DNA of 64,000 bases from positions 1 through 64,000 of the forward strand of contig JALFWW010000019.1 in assembly GCA_022786605.1 (NCBI GenBank), in the 5' to 3' direction. The notes under the pieces were generated by a model that saw nothing but the letters and a program-made list of their open reading frames with translations, had not been told where the DNA came from and did no database searches. The position numbers and the translations under genes were made by a program. Below, piece by piece: positions 44,788 to 53,395 of this stretch (positions are counted from its first letter, which is position 1; every line of letters starts with the position of its first letter). The stretch is from Clostridia bacterium (lineage in GTDB: Bacteria; Bacillota; Clostridia; Lachnospirales; Anaerotignaceae).

Positions 44788-45279
44788 TTATTTTTCTGTT
44801 ACGGAATCCAACTGTGCGTCTTCATCTGTCAACTGGTCTTGGTTGTCACCATCTTCCAGCACATCTTCTGCATCATTTGTCACATCTTCCGCAGGCATAT
44901 GTGTCACGGAAGGAGTGCCGTCTTCCAGCGTGAATGTGATGGTGTCGCTGTCTTCCAGCACCACATTTTCCCAAACCTGTTCTGTGCCGTCTGTAAATGT
45001 CATCTGTACCTGCCAGCCGTTTTCCACTACAGGTACCATGCCGTTCAATGTAACGGGAACGGAAAAACCGTTTTTCCATTCGGATTCCTTGAGCATGTTG
45101 TCTGTCCAGTCATCTTCTTCTGTGGGACGGATTTTCAGGGCAGAAGCACCTTTTCCTGTTTCATTGACAAATGTCATGTTGTAGGAAACTTCCTGCTGGG
45201 GCACTTCTTCTTTTCCACAGCCCGCAAATGCCCCCAGGGCACAAATCAATGTCAATACCAAAGCCAGTTTCTTTCTCAT
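44788..45279 (-). CDS. Lipoprotein of unknown function
   Basis: The 163-aa protein has a lipoprotein signal (LALVLTLICALGAFAGC, lipobox AFAGC). An Ig-like beta domain is suggested by KIRPTEEDDWTDNMLKESEW ... VQMTFTDGTEQVWENVVLED, followed by a very acidic C-terminal tail rich in Asp, Glu and Gln. It lies 27 bases after the cyclophilin lipoprotein gene and is probably in the same operon, so it may share the cell-surface location. No catalytic motif is seen. Confidence 0.7.
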   Translation of the reverse strand: MRKKLALVLTLICALGAFAGCGKEEVPQQEVSYNMTFVNETGKGASALKIRPTEEDDWTDNMLKESEWKNGFSVPVTLNGMVPVVENGWQVQMTFTDGTEQVWENVVLEDSDTITFTLEDGTPSVTHMPAEDVTNDAEDVLEDGDNQDQLTDEDAQLDSVTEK

Positions 45280-45306
45280 ATTTCAAATCCTCATTTCTAT
45301 TTTTCT

Positions 45307-46086
45307 TTACTGTGCTGCATAAGGTTCAAATGTGATGCTGTTGATGATCACATCTTCCAGTGGTTTCGCGCTTTCGTCCACTTCCACAGCGGCAATGGCA
45401 TCTACCACATCCATTCCTTCAATGACCTGACCGAAAATGGTGTAAGGATTGCCATAAACATATTCCAGATGCACCGCGCCGCCATGCTCCCGATAGTAAT
45501 CCATGACACTTTCAGGATAAAGCTGACTGAGCGTATAGAAAGAGTCCCCAATGGTAACACCCATTTCCTCTTCGTTGTTGTCACGGGCATTTTCCAGGGC
45601 TTTCAGGTAATCTTCTGTGACAGTTTTTGCCTGCACAATGAAGAACTGGCTGCCGTTGGTGTTGGGTCCTCTGTTTGCCATGGCAACAGCGCCGTTATAA
45701 AAATGCAGGTTCGGGGAAACTTCATCCTCGAAGTCTTCTCCCCAGCAGCTTTCGCCGCCAGTGCCTGTGCCAGTAGGGTCACCAGTCTGGATCATAAAGT
45801 CCTCGATGACACGGTGGAATGTGAGTCCGTCATAATAGCCGTCCTTCGCCAATGTCTGGAAATTTTCCACTGCTTTGGGCGCTTCTTCTGGGAAGAAACG
45901 CATTTTCACCACACCTTTGGATGTGTCGATGACAGCGATCTCCTCGCCTTCTTCCGGCATCTGCGCCTGCAGATTCACATATTCCCCAGTGGGCTGGGTA
46001 TCGGTTTCCGCCTGTGTTTCACTGCCGCAGCCCGCCGCGGTGAACATCAGAAGTCCTGCCAGAATCAAACTGATACATTTTTTCAT
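45307..46086 (-). CDS. Cyclophilin-type peptidyl-prolyl isomerase lipoprotein
   Basis: The 259-aa protein has a lipobox signal (LILAGLLMFTAAGC) followed by a cyclophilin domain: FHRVIEDFMIQTGDPTGTGTGGES, GAVAMANRGPNTNGSQFFIVQA and YTIFGQVIEGMDVVDAIA. An insertion of about 50 residues after the catalytic core is notable. It should assist folding of exported proteins at the outer face of the membrane. ATG 46086 has GGAGG nine bases upstream. Confidence 0.9.
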   Translation of the reverse strand: MKKCISLILAGLLMFTAAGCGSETQAETDTQPTGEYVNLQAQMPEEGEEIAVIDTSKGVVKMRFFPEEAPKAVENFQTLAKDGYYDGLTFHRVIEDFMIQTGDPTGTGTGGESCWGEDFEDEVSPNLHFYNGAVAMANRGPNTNGSQFFIVQAKTVTEDYLKALENARDNNEEEMGVTIGDSFYTLSQLYPESVMDYYREHGGAVHLEYVYGNPYTIFGQVIEGMDVVDAIAAVEVDESAKPLEDVIINSITFEPYAAQ

Positions 46087-46183
46087 TCTTGTTATCCTCC
46101 TGCCTGCTTTTTTCATTACATACATGAAAAATATTGTATTACACGCAAAAAGTCTGTGTCAATTTGTTTTTCTTAAATGTTTA

Positions 46184-47242
46184 TTAAAATTGACGGATCA
46201 GCGCCATAACCGCCTCTACGCCATTGTTCTGGGTGCTTTTTTCCATAGCCGCAATATATGTTTCCCTGTTTGCGTAAAGTTCACGCACTTTTTCTTCCAT
46301 AGCAGCGGCTGTCAGTTCTTCTTCCGGCAGCACCATGGCAAAGCCCTGTTTTTCGTAGGACGCGGCGTTCAGAATCTGGTCACCGCGGCTTGCCTTCGCG
46401 GAAAGAGGAATCAGCAAATGGGGCTTTTTCAGCGCCAAAAACTCGGAAATGGAGTTGCTGCCCGCACGGGCGATGATCACATCTGTCGCCGCGAACAGGT
46501 CTGCCAGCTCATCGGTGACATATTCAAACTGGCGGTATCCCTTTGTGCCTTCCAGACTTTCTTCCTTATGACCCTTACCGCAAAGATGGATGATGTCAAA
46601 ATCTTTCAGCAAAGAAGGCAGGCTTTCCCGCAGAGCGTCGTTGAGCTTCACAGCCCCCAGAGAGCCGCCCATCTGCAGCAGCACAGGCTTTGTACCATCA
46701 AAATTACAGATTTCCAGACCTTTCTGTCTGTCCCCTGTGAACAGTTCCGCACGGATGGGTGTTCCTGTATGGATGCCTTTTTCCTTGGGAACATATTTCA
46801 GTGTTTCCGGGAATGTGGTGCAGACTGTTTTCGCGAAAGGCATAGCGATTTTGTTTGCCAGACCCGGTGTGATATCAGATTCGTGAATGATCACGGGAAT
46901 CTTGTTTTTCTTTGCTCCCAGCACCACAGGCACTGCCACAAAGCCGCCTTTGGAAAATACCAAATCGGGTTTCAGCTTTTTCAGCAGTTTGGTAGCTTCG
47001 CTGACGCCTTTCACCACACGGAACATATCTGTGATGTTCTGTCTGGACAGATAACGACGCAGTTTCCCTGTGGGAATGCTGTAATAAGGCACACCTTCCG
47101 CCTCAATGAGTTTCTTTTCAATGCCGTTTTCGGAGCCGATATACAAAACCTCCCAGCCTTCCTGCCGCAGCAAAGGCAGGATCGCCAGATTGGGCGTCAC
47201 ATGACCCGCTGTGCCGCCGCCTGTCAATACGATTCGTTTCAT
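46184..47242 (-). CDS. murG: Lipid II synthase MurG (GlcNAc transferase)
   Basis: The 352-aa peripheral membrane GT-B enzyme adds GlcNAc to lipid I. It begins IVLTGGGTAGHVTPNLAI and has the conserved HESDITPGLANKIA, LLQMGGSLGAVKLN, and the UDP-GlcNAc site ARAGSNSISEFLALKKPHLLIPL. It stands apart from the division-wall cluster, which is often the case for Clostridial murG copies of this type. Confidence 0.93.
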   Translation of the reverse strand: MKRIVLTGGGTAGHVTPNLAILPLLRQEGWEVLYIGSENGIEKKLIEAEGVPYYSIPTGKLRRYLSRQNITDMFRVVKGVSEATKLLKKLKPDLVFSKGGFVAVPVVLGAKKNKIPVIIHESDITPGLANKIAMPFAKTVCTTFPETLKYVPKEKGIHTGTPIRAELFTGDRQKGLEICNFDGTKPVLLQMGGSLGAVKLNDALRESLPSLLKDFDIIHLCGKGHKEESLEGTKGYRQFEYVTDELADLFAATDVIIARAGSNSISEFLALKKPHLLIPLSAKASRGDQILNAASYEKQGFAMVLPEEELTAAAMEEKVRELYANRETYIAAMEKSTQNNGVEAVMALIRQF

Positions 47243-47411
47243 AGAGAATTCACCCCTGTAATATACTATTTTTCACCGTTTCCTATCATAACAGAAAAAA
47301 TGGGCAACTGCCAGAATATTTCTATTTTTTCTGAAAAAAAGGCGATTTTATGCAAGTCCCACCTTTTTGTCGCATAGATATGATAGAAAAAAGCAAAGGA
47401 GACTGACAAAC

Positions 47412-47921
47412 ATGTACCCATATAATCGCAATACCCATTATTTCCAGCGGCAAAGCCTGACAGCACGGGAAGCCAAAGACCCTGCCATTGCGGAGCTGGC
47501 AGAGGACGACCGTCTGCTGGCTTTGCTGAAAGTTGCCACGGAGGAAACCGCCCAGCTTGCCAACCGTTACCGCCGCTTACTGACAGAAGCCCCTATCCTT
47601 TCCCCCTCTGCCGACATGGTCAAATCCATGTATCTGGACGAGAAAAAGCATCTGAAAAACCTGCGGGAAGCCTTGTTCCTCATTACGGGAGAAACGCCGG
47701 AAAACCCCGACGAAAGCCAGACACCATCCACACTGGAAGTCATAGACCCCAAAGCCTATCTGGAGGAAACCCTCATGCAGGAACTGGACGCGGCGGATTT
47801 CTACCGGAATTTCTTTCTGGCTGTGCCCGACGGTGCCCTCCGTGACCTGTTTTTCGAGATTCTCACCGATAAGCAGAGCCACGCCAACGCATTGACCTAT
47901 CTGTTCAGCAAATATTTTTGA
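47412..47921 (+). CDS. Ferritin-like domain protein
   Basis: The 169-aa protein is predicted to form a four-helix bundle. It has E-x-x-H patterns (ATEETAQLANRYRRLL; YLDEKKHLKNLREALF; TLMQELDAADFYRNFFL; LTDKQSHANALTYLF) like those of the ferritin-like superfamily of rubrerythrin type, but no rubredoxin domain. Metal binding is plausible, function unknown. AAAGGAG sits nine bases before ATG 47412. Confidence 0.68.
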   Translation: MYPYNRNTHYFQRQSLTAREAKDPAIAELAEDDRLLALLKVATEETAQLANRYRRLLTEAPILSPSADMVKSMYLDEKKHLKNLREALFLITGETPENPDESQTPSTLEVIDPKAYLEETLMQELDAADFYRNFFLAVPDGALRDLFFEILTDKQSHANALTYLFSKYF

Positions 47922-47993
47922 ACAAAAATCTGTGCAATCTCCTTCCTTTCGTGCTATACTGATAGCAAATCACATACGAAAGGATGAATACTT

Positions 47994-48404
47994 ATGAGCG
48001 ACTGTATTTTCTGTAAAATCGTGTCGGGGGAATTCGGCTCCGCCACTATATATGAAAACGATGAATTTAAGGTAATTCTGGACCGTTTTCCTGCCAACGA
48101 AGGTCATGTGCTGATTCTGGTAAAGGAACACGTTGCCAATATCTTTGAAATCGACCCGGACAAAGCCGGCAGACTGTTCCGTCTGGCTGCTCTCATTTCC
48201 AGAGAAATGAAAGCAAGACTGGGCTTTGACCACATGAACGTGATGCAGAACAACGGCACCGTTGCTGGTCAGACTGTATTCCATTTCCATCTGCACCTGA
48301 TCCCTCGTTATGAAAACGACGGCATCACCATTGCGTACAACCCCATGGATCTGACAGACGAACAGATCGAAGACATGCGCAAAAAACTGGAAATGAGCCT
48401 GTAA
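47994..48404 (+). CDS. HIT-family nucleotide hydrolase
   Basis: The 136-aa protein is a Hint-type histidine-triad enzyme. It begins CIFCKIVSGEFGSATIYEND and carries the triad HFHLHLIPRY near residues 98-107. HIT proteins hydrolyse adenosine 5'-phosphoramidates or related nucleotides in the cytoplasm. GAAAGGATG precedes ATG 47994. Repeat copy F starts 22 bases downstream. Confidence 0.92.
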   Translation: MSDCIFCKIVSGEFGSATIYENDEFKVILDRFPANEGHVLILVKEHVANIFEIDPDKAGRLFRLAALISREMKARLGFDHMNVMQNNGTVAGQTVFHFHLHLIPRYENDGITIAYNPMDLTDEQIEDMRKKLEMSL

Positions 48405-48426
48405 ACAGACACAAAAGTCCCTTTTC

Positions 48427-48599
48427 AAAGCAACTTTGCATTAAGAAAACATTGGTTTTCCTTTTTATTGATTGCTTAGGGGGAATTGCGCAGAAGAAAA
48501 CATAGCAAGTAAAATCTCAGTAAATATAAGAAAGCTGGAATCCTTTGTTTTGATAAGGACTTCAGCTTTCTTTGTTTTCCTATGAAGATGCCCCTAAAG
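48427..48599 (+). repeat. Dispersed inverted-repeat element, copy F (long form)
   Basis: It aligns end to end with the reverse complement of copy A, including the AAAGCAACTTTGCATTAAGAAAACATTG module missing from copies B-E. Inner stem 48528-48545/48555-48572 has one mismatch. It lies just behind the HIT gene. The remaining 48600-48819 holds only the carD promoter region. Confidence 0.82.
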
Positions 48600-48819
48600 A
48601 AAGGGGATTTTTTTATATCTTTTTTCCCGAAAAATTCACCAACAACCCCTAGAACTTCTGCACAAAACCTCCTTTTTGCCCCCTGCGCATCCTTCACAAA
48701 AATGCGTTTTTGCCCCATTTCTCCTTTGATTTTGGGCAAAAAACAATGATACACTGAATACGAAGGGTTTTTCTGGGAAATCCTAAAAACAGCACAGGAA
48801 AAGCGAAAGGAGTGTTTTC

Positions 48820-49335
48820 ATGTATCAAAAAGATCAGTTGGTTTTTTATGGCAATACAGGCGTATGCCGTGTGGCAGACGTTGCGCCCCTTCCCCAGCAA
48901 AAAGACGGTCGTCTATATTACACCCTGATTCCGCTTTTCTCCCCCTTTTCCGAAACCATCCACGTTTCCGTTTCCACTCGGGCATTCATGCGTCCCGTCA
49001 TTTCTGCCGCTGAGGCTAAAAGCTATCTGGACAGCATCAGCATCATTTCGGCAGAGCCTTTCCGCAGTCGGGACCACAAAGAAACTGCCAGTCACTACGG
49101 CGAAATGCTGAACACCCATGACTGTATGCAGTATTTGCATCTAATGAAATCTCTTTATCGGAAAATCGAAGAAAATGCCCGTTTGGGAAAACACATTTCT
49201 CAAACAGAACAGCGGTATCTGAAACAGGCGGAATCCCTTCTTTATGGGGAACTGGCGGCAGCTCTGGGAAAAGAGCCGGGAGAAATCCGCACAGAAGTAC
49301 AACAGCGTTTTGCGGAAGAAAAGCAGCTGGCGTAA
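48820..49335 (+). CDS. CarD-family transcription regulator
   Basis: The 171-aa protein has an N-terminal CarD/RID (RNA-polymerase-interacting, Tudor-like) domain, residues 1-60 (YQKDQLVFYGNTGVCRVADV ... YYTLIPLFSPFSETIHVSV), and a helical C-terminal DNA-binding-type region (LGKHISQTEQRYLKQAESLL). CarD proteins bind the RNA polymerase beta subunit and adjust open-complex stability at rRNA and stress promoters. AAAGGAG lies seven bases upstream of ATG 48820. Confidence 0.88.
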   Translation: MYQKDQLVFYGNTGVCRVADVAPLPQQKDGRLYYTLIPLFSPFSETIHVSVSTRAFMRPVISAAEAKSYLDSISIISAEPFRSRDHKETASHYGEMLNTHDCMQYLHLMKSLYRKIEENARLGKHISQTEQRYLKQAESLLYGELAAALGKEPGEIRTEVQQRFAEEKQLA

Positions 49336-49368
49336 AAAAAGACCATCGTTTTCACGATGGTCTTTTTT
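49334..49368. terminator. Bidirectional terminator between carD and tRNA-Leu
   Basis: A perfect 14-bp stem AAAAAGACCATCGT/ACGATGGTCTTTTT serves both the carD transcript and the convergent tRNA transcript. Confidence 0.88.
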
Positions 49369-49373
49369 CTGGA

Positions 49374-49458
49374 TGCGGATGACAGGACTTGAACCTGCAC
49401 GGACGTAATGTCCACTAGAACCTGAATCTAGCGCGTCTGCCAATTCCGCCACATCCGC
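49374..49458 (-). tRNA. tRNA-Leu(CAG), copy 1
   Basis: The 85-nt class II tRNA has acceptor GCGGATG/CATCCGC, D-arm GGCAGACGC, anticodon loop TTCAGGT (anticodon CAG), variable arm GGAC-attac-GTCC and T-arm GGTTCAAGTCC. No CCA is encoded. On the minus strand TTGACA (49508-49513) and TATAAT (49485-49490), 17 bases apart, form a consensus promoter. Confidence 0.96.
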
Positions 49459-49522
49459 ATATGTTTTTTTGAACTTGCTTGACTATTATACTATAAAACA
49501 GATTCTTTGTCAACAACTTTTT

Positions 49523-50176
49523 TTAAACTTTTGAAAAAGTTCTTTCAAAAATCACCAGACCCGCTTCATAGGGGTGATCCAGAAACCGCACATCTCCTTT
49601 AGAATGGGGAAAACGAAACAACTTCCAAAGAATGGTCAAATCGCCGCCTGCCGCCAGAATCATCAGAGCACCCACCCAAAACAAAGGCAAGTTTCCCAGA
49701 AAAATAGCCACAATTGCCGGCAATATCCCCAGCAGCACACAAGGCATCACCCCACCAATGGCATACTGTCCCTTTGTCAATTCCTCCTGACAGATACAGT
49801 AAGGTGTCAGAGAGTTCCACATGATCTTAAAGGAAATGGATTTCCAGCCATTTTTCGCAAAAAAAGACCAGAACAAACCATGGATGACTTCATGGACAAC
49901 GATGAGCAAAAAAAACAACACCAGTACCGTCAGCCATATGAGGCTGGACATGGAGCCATATCCATTTTTCCAGACAAAAACTGCCCAAAGCACCAATATA
50001 ATAGGAAACGCCAGCACCACCGCCATGACATTTGCATAGAGTGCGGAAATGGTCAGGTCACGGGCTTCAAAGCCTTCCATTTCCAATGCGGCTTTTTTCT
50101 CTAAGAACATTTCCTTCCGCTTCTGTTCTGCCGCTGTCAGTTTTCTTTCTTGTTTCCGCTTTTTTCCGCTGTCCAT
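49523..50176 (-). CDS. DUF3267-type membrane protein with HExxH-like motif
   Basis: The 217-aa protein has a basic N-terminus of about 45 residues, then four or five membrane helices. In the second helix is VVHEVIHGLFW, an HExxH motif as in DUF3267 putative site-2-protease-like membrane metallopeptidases. ATG 50176 is preferred because GGGAGG is too close to ATG 50185. It overlaps the gene upstream by 40 bases and is probably in an operon with the two zinc-ribbon membrane proteins. Activity is not demonstrated for the family as far as I know. Confidence 0.68.
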   Translation of the reverse strand: MDSGKKRKQERKLTAAEQKRKEMFLEKKAALEMEGFEARDLTISALYANVMAVVLAFPIILVLWAVFVWKNGYGSMSSLIWLTVLVLFFLLIVVHEVIHGLFWSFFAKNGWKSISFKIMWNSLTPYCICQEELTKGQYAIGGVMPCVLLGILPAIVAIFLGNLPLFWVGALMILAAGGDLTILWKLFRFPHSKGDVRFLDHPYEAGLVIFERTFSKV

Positions 50177-50844
50177 GCTTCCCATGCCTCCCGATGGCTT
50201 TTTCCCATGCGTTTCACTTCCCCCAGCTGTTTCTGGAAAGATTCCGCCAGCTTTTCACTGCCCAGACTTCTGCACAAATCCCGACCATAAGCCAGCATTT
50301 CCTTCTCCTGCTCGTAGGTCTTTTCGTCAGCGTTATGAACAATCCAAGTCTGCCCTTCCTCTCCGTAAAGGAAAAGATAGCCAATCAGTACATTTTTTTC
50401 ATACACCAGTACAAACTGCGGGAATCCCGTTTCTTTGGAATGGGAAAGTGCTTCCAGCAGTTCCTGCTGTTCTTTTTCTGTATCCACGGCACAGCCAATT
50501 TTCCATCCGTCCTGCAAAAAACCATTGATCTCGTCTTCTGTCATTTCCCGCATATTCCGAAAAATCAGTCTTTTTTCTTCCCCATCCTCCACAGGTGTAC
50601 CACAGAACTTGCAGTGCCCCCCATGGAACAGGACATAAGGGTCCAGTAAATTGTAGCAGACCCTGCATCTGCCATAACGGAGCATCACGTAAATCACCAT
50701 GACCAAGCAAAGGAATGTTGCTCCCATACAAATCTCAACCCATCCGTCAACCTGCAATCTCATCAAAACGAACATCAAAACCAAAAATACAAATGCCAAT
50801 GTCAGCCACATCTTATATTTTTTCCGCAGTTTCTTCAATGTCAT
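50137..50844 (-). CDS. Membrane-anchored zinc-ribbon protein of unknown function
   Basis: The 235-aa protein has two N-terminal membrane helices (about 10-29 and 38-58), then a zinc ribbon built from CRVC (after GYGR) and CKFC. A soluble region of about 150 residues follows, rich in Glu and Lys, ending in a basic coiled coil (SFQKQLGEVKRMGKSHREAW). The same helix-plus-ribbon design recurs in the small gene at 50947-51225. I do not recognise the family. Confidence 0.55.
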   Translation of the reverse strand: MTLKKLRKKYKMWLTLAFVFLVLMFVLMRLQVDGWVEICMGATFLCLVMVIYVMLRYGRCRVCYNLLDPYVLFHGGHCKFCGTPVEDGEEKRLIFRNMREMTEDEINGFLQDGWKIGCAVDTEKEQQELLEALSHSKETGFPQFVLVYEKNVLIGYLFLYGEEGQTWIVHNADEKTYEQEKEMLAYGRDLCRSLGSEKLAESFQKQLGEVKRMGKSHREAWEAWTAEKSGNKKEN

Positions 50845-50902
50845 AGCAATCCCCCCTTTTTTCCATCATAGCATAAGTATGAAAAAAAAACCATCTCCAA
50901 AG

Positions 50903-50938
50903 AAAAAACGGATATTTCCGTTCATGGAAACATCCGTT
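50903..50938 (-). terminator. Terminator after the small zinc-ribbon membrane gene
   Basis: AACGGATATTTCC pairs with GGAAACATCCGTT with one mismatch, and the minus strand runs into TTTTTTC. Confidence 0.72.
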
Positions 50939-50946
50939 CATGATCC

Positions 50947-51225
50947 TTATCTTTTGGGAGCGGAGGAAGAATTCATATGCAAATCTCCTCGGCAGTAAGG
51001 GCAGAATTTCCCCTGATAAATGTCATGGATGGGCAAACGTCTGCCGCAGTGACAGCAAACCCCATGGCGAAAATAAATGAAAGCCGCCGCCCCAATGAAG
51101 AGCAGACCGATCCACATCAGCGGGCTTTTGCCGGAATAATCCCCTGTAAAAATGGTATAGATGATACAAAACAAACCAATAAAGCAACAAAAACGCATCC
51201 ATCTTCTGGTTCTGTCCAAACTCAT
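50947..51225 (-). CDS. Small membrane protein with C-terminal zinc ribbon
   Basis: The 92-aa protein has two membrane helices (about 11-28 and 35-52) and a zinc ribbon, CCHCGRRLP ... CPYCRGDL. The SD AGGAGG overlaps the stop codon of the mobile-element recombinase at 51237-51239. It is therefore now read from the element side, and its native promoter may have been displaced. Function unknown. Confidence 0.55.
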   Translation of the reverse strand: MSLDRTRRWMRFCCFIGLFCIIYTIFTGDYSGKSPLMWIGLLFIGAAAFIYFRHGVCCHCGRRLPIHDIYQGKFCPYCRGDLHMNSSSAPKR

Positions 51226-51236
51226 TTTCTTTCCTC

Positions 51237-52754
51237 CTAATCTGTCTTTTGAAAGTCTGAGATAAAAAAAGAGACCACTGCTTCTGCAATGGCCTTTTCA
51301 GATGCACCGAGTACGGATAAATCCGAACTCTCAACCTCCGCCAGTGTGATAGTCTTAGAACCGTCCTTATAGTTGAAAGTAAGGATTATCTTGTCCTCAT
51401 AAAGATACACTGCATTTACAAAACTGTCAATCAGTCTTTGCCGCTGTTCCCGCTTTGTCACATCAAATTTACGGAAACGGTAAATGAAAAATGCTATCTG
51501 TTCTCTTGTAAGCAAAGGCTTGTGCATTTCTTCCTGCAAAATACTGACTTCAAGCTGGCTTTTGGTTTCCTCCAACTCGTCCAGTCTTTGCTTGGTGGAC
51601 GGAGTAAAAATCCCTGCTTGAATGGCGTTGAGCATATTGTTAATACCTTTTTCCGTTTCTGCAAGCTGCTTTTTCAAAAGGGGCAGGTCGGTGCTTTCTT
51701 TCTTCTGCAACTCCATCAGCGTATCAATCAGCCGCTCCATAACTTCATCATTCATAATTGCTTTCATGGTATAGTTGACAACCAAATCTTCAATCCAATC
51801 TTTCTTGACCGCTTTCTTGTCGCAGAGCTTCTTTTTCTTAGTATTCACACAGCGATAATAACGGTGTACTTTCATTGTATGGCTTGTGCCGCTTTCTCCC
51901 ACCATAAAGGAGCCGCATTTCCCACAGCATAGCTTCGTTGTCAAAAGGTAATCGTCCTCGGCTTTGTGACGGGCAGGAGCCTTTTTGTTCTTCGCCAGCC
52001 GTTCCTGTACCCGTTCAAATAATTCTTTTGGGACAATCGCCGGAATACCGTCCTCCTTGACTACATCACGATAACTGTACTCGCCCATATAGCGACGGTT
52101 CTTCAAAAGGTGGTTCATAATATTCAGCGTAATTTTCCCGCCACGAATGGAACGCATACCCCGACTGTTCAATAGATTAACAAGCTCCTGCATAGTTGCG
52201 CCCTCGCTGTACTTTGTAAACATTTCCAGCACTACCGGGGCAGTCTTGGGGTCGATTTGATAATACTGTTGTTCGTCAATATAATATCCCATCGGAACAG
52301 TACCGCCGTTGTACTTACATTTCAGCGCATTGTCGGTCAATCCCCGGATAACCTTTTCAGAAAGCTCCGCAGAATAGTATTCCGCATACCCCTCCAACAT
52401 GGCTTCCAGAATAATTCCCTCGCTGCCCTCGGAGATATTTTCCCTTGCGGAAATGACTTTCACACCGTTCTTTTTCAAAAGGTTTTTATATCGTGCACTG
52501 TCGTAACGGTTTCGGGCAAAGCGGTCTAATTTCCACACAAGGACAACATCAAACAAGCCTTTTGCGCTGTCTTTAATCATGTGCTGAAATTCGGGGCGGT
52601 TATCTGTTTTTGCTGACAATGCCCGGTCAATATAAGTCCCTAAAATTGTTATATCGTTGTGCTCTGCATACTCCTTACATTCCCGCAACTGTCCCTCAAT
52701 ACTTTCTTCTCTTTGATTATCGGAAGAATAACGGGCATAAATCACACCTTTCAT
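51237..52754 (-). CDS. Large serine recombinase (integrase of the element)
   Basis: The 505-aa protein has a resolvase domain with catalytic Ser10 (YARYSSDNQREESIEGQL), a Recombinase domain (GTVPMGYYIDEQQYYQIDP ... RRYMGEYSYRDVV), a zinc ribbon (KLCCGKCGSFM; CVNTKKKKLC), and a C-terminal coiled coil (LLKKQLAETEKGINNMLNAI). It catalyses integration and excision through a two-base crossover. Its start overlaps the upstream XRE regulator gene by four bases. Its TAG stop lies against the SD of the neighbouring host gene, so the attachment site should be close to 51225-51240. Confidence 0.92.
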   Translation of the reverse strand: MKGVIYARYSSDNQREESIEGQLRECKEYAEHNDITILGTYIDRALSAKTDNRPEFQHMIKDSAKGLFDVVLVWKLDRFARNRYDSARYKNLLKKNGVKVISARENISEGSEGIILEAMLEGYAEYYSAELSEKVIRGLTDNALKCKYNGGTVPMGYYIDEQQYYQIDPKTAPVVLEMFTKYSEGATMQELVNLLNSRGMRSIRGGKITLNIMNHLLKNRRYMGEYSYRDVVKEDGIPAIVPKELFERVQERLAKNKKAPARHKAEDDYLLTTKLCCGKCGSFMVGESGTSHTMKVHRYYRCVNTKKKKLCDKKAVKKDWIEDLVVNYTMKAIMNDEVMERLIDTLMELQKKESTDLPLLKKQLAETEKGINNMLNAIQAGIFTPSTKQRLDELEETKSQLEVSILQEEMHKPLLTREQIAFFIYRFRKFDVTKREQRQRLIDSFVNAVYLYEDKIILTFNYKDGSKTITLAEVESSDLSVLGASEKAIAEAVVSFFISDFQKTD

Positions 52755-53107
52755 TTTCTTTCCACCTCCATCATTTCAAGAAGCGTCTGTTTTAATTTTT
52801 CATTCAGCGGGGATTGCGGGTCAAAACACATTTCAATAAACTGTTTCATTTCCTCACTCCCCGGCGCAATCTTCGGACGGTGTTCATATAGCTTGCCTTG
52901 CGGATTGTCTGTCCGGGCAAGCAGGTAATCCAATGATACATCAAAATAATCCGCATACCTTACAAGCGTTTCCAAAGAGGGAGCCGACTGCCCCTGCTCA
53001 TAACGATTGATACTGGACTGCTTCACTCCCAAAAGTTCCGCCATCTTTACCTGAGACAGCTTCACACTTTCCCGCAATCTCCGCAGGCGTTCTCCTAATT
53101 CTTTCAT
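52751..53107 (-). CDS. XRE-family regulator of the recombinase operon
   Basis: The 118-aa protein has an N-terminal HTH (LRESVKLSQVKMAELLGVKQSSINRYEQGQSAPSLETLVRYADYF), followed by a dimerisation tail. It overlaps the recombinase gene by four bases, so both are made from one message. It probably represses excision. AGGAGG lies seven bases upstream of ATG 53107. Confidence 0.88.
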   Translation of the reverse strand: MKELGERLRRLRESVKLSQVKMAELLGVKQSSINRYEQGQSAPSLETLVRYADYFDVSLDYLLARTDNPQGKLYEHRPKIAPGSEEMKQFIEMCFDPQSPLNEKLKQTLLEMMEVERK

Positions 53108-53237
53108 GGGCTGTAACCTCCTTGTTTCCTCTGTGCGTAGTATATCATTTTTAAGGTTTTATTTCAACCCGTACCAAGCATATTTTCGAGAAATATACTC
53201 GTAAAGCGGATAAAGAAAACAGGGAGGGTTACAACAA

Positions 53238-53290
53238 AATAAGCGGTCAATCCGACTGTGGTTTTACAGCAGATTGTGACCGCTTATTTT
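53238..53290. terminator. Bidirectional hairpin in the oriT region
   Basis: A perfect 12-bp stem AATAAGCGGTCA/TGACCGCTTATT with an inner CTGT/ACAG pair lies between the XRE gene and oriT. It separates the integration module from the mobilization region. The whole 53108-53634 gap is otherwise non-coding. Confidence 0.65.
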
Positions 53291-53349
53291 TCATTTTGGA
53301 GGAAGTGTGGCTACACACTCCGACAAAATAGGGTTTCCAAAGGGTACCC

Positions 53350-53395
53350 CTTTGGCACACGACTTTGCTTGCAAAGTGTAGTGTGTTATACGCTC
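53350..53395 (+). other. oriT: Origin of transfer (MobV/pMV158 type)
   Basis: GGCACACG is followed by the inverted repeat ACTTTGC-TT-GCAAAGT (53362-53377) and then TAGTGTG/TTATAC, with the expected nick between 53385 and 53386. The repeat, the spacing and the TAGTGTG/TTA nic sequence match the pMV158 MobM origin. The relaxase of the same family is encoded 5 kb away on the same strand, with the R-M cargo and rep region between. Confidence 0.85.
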
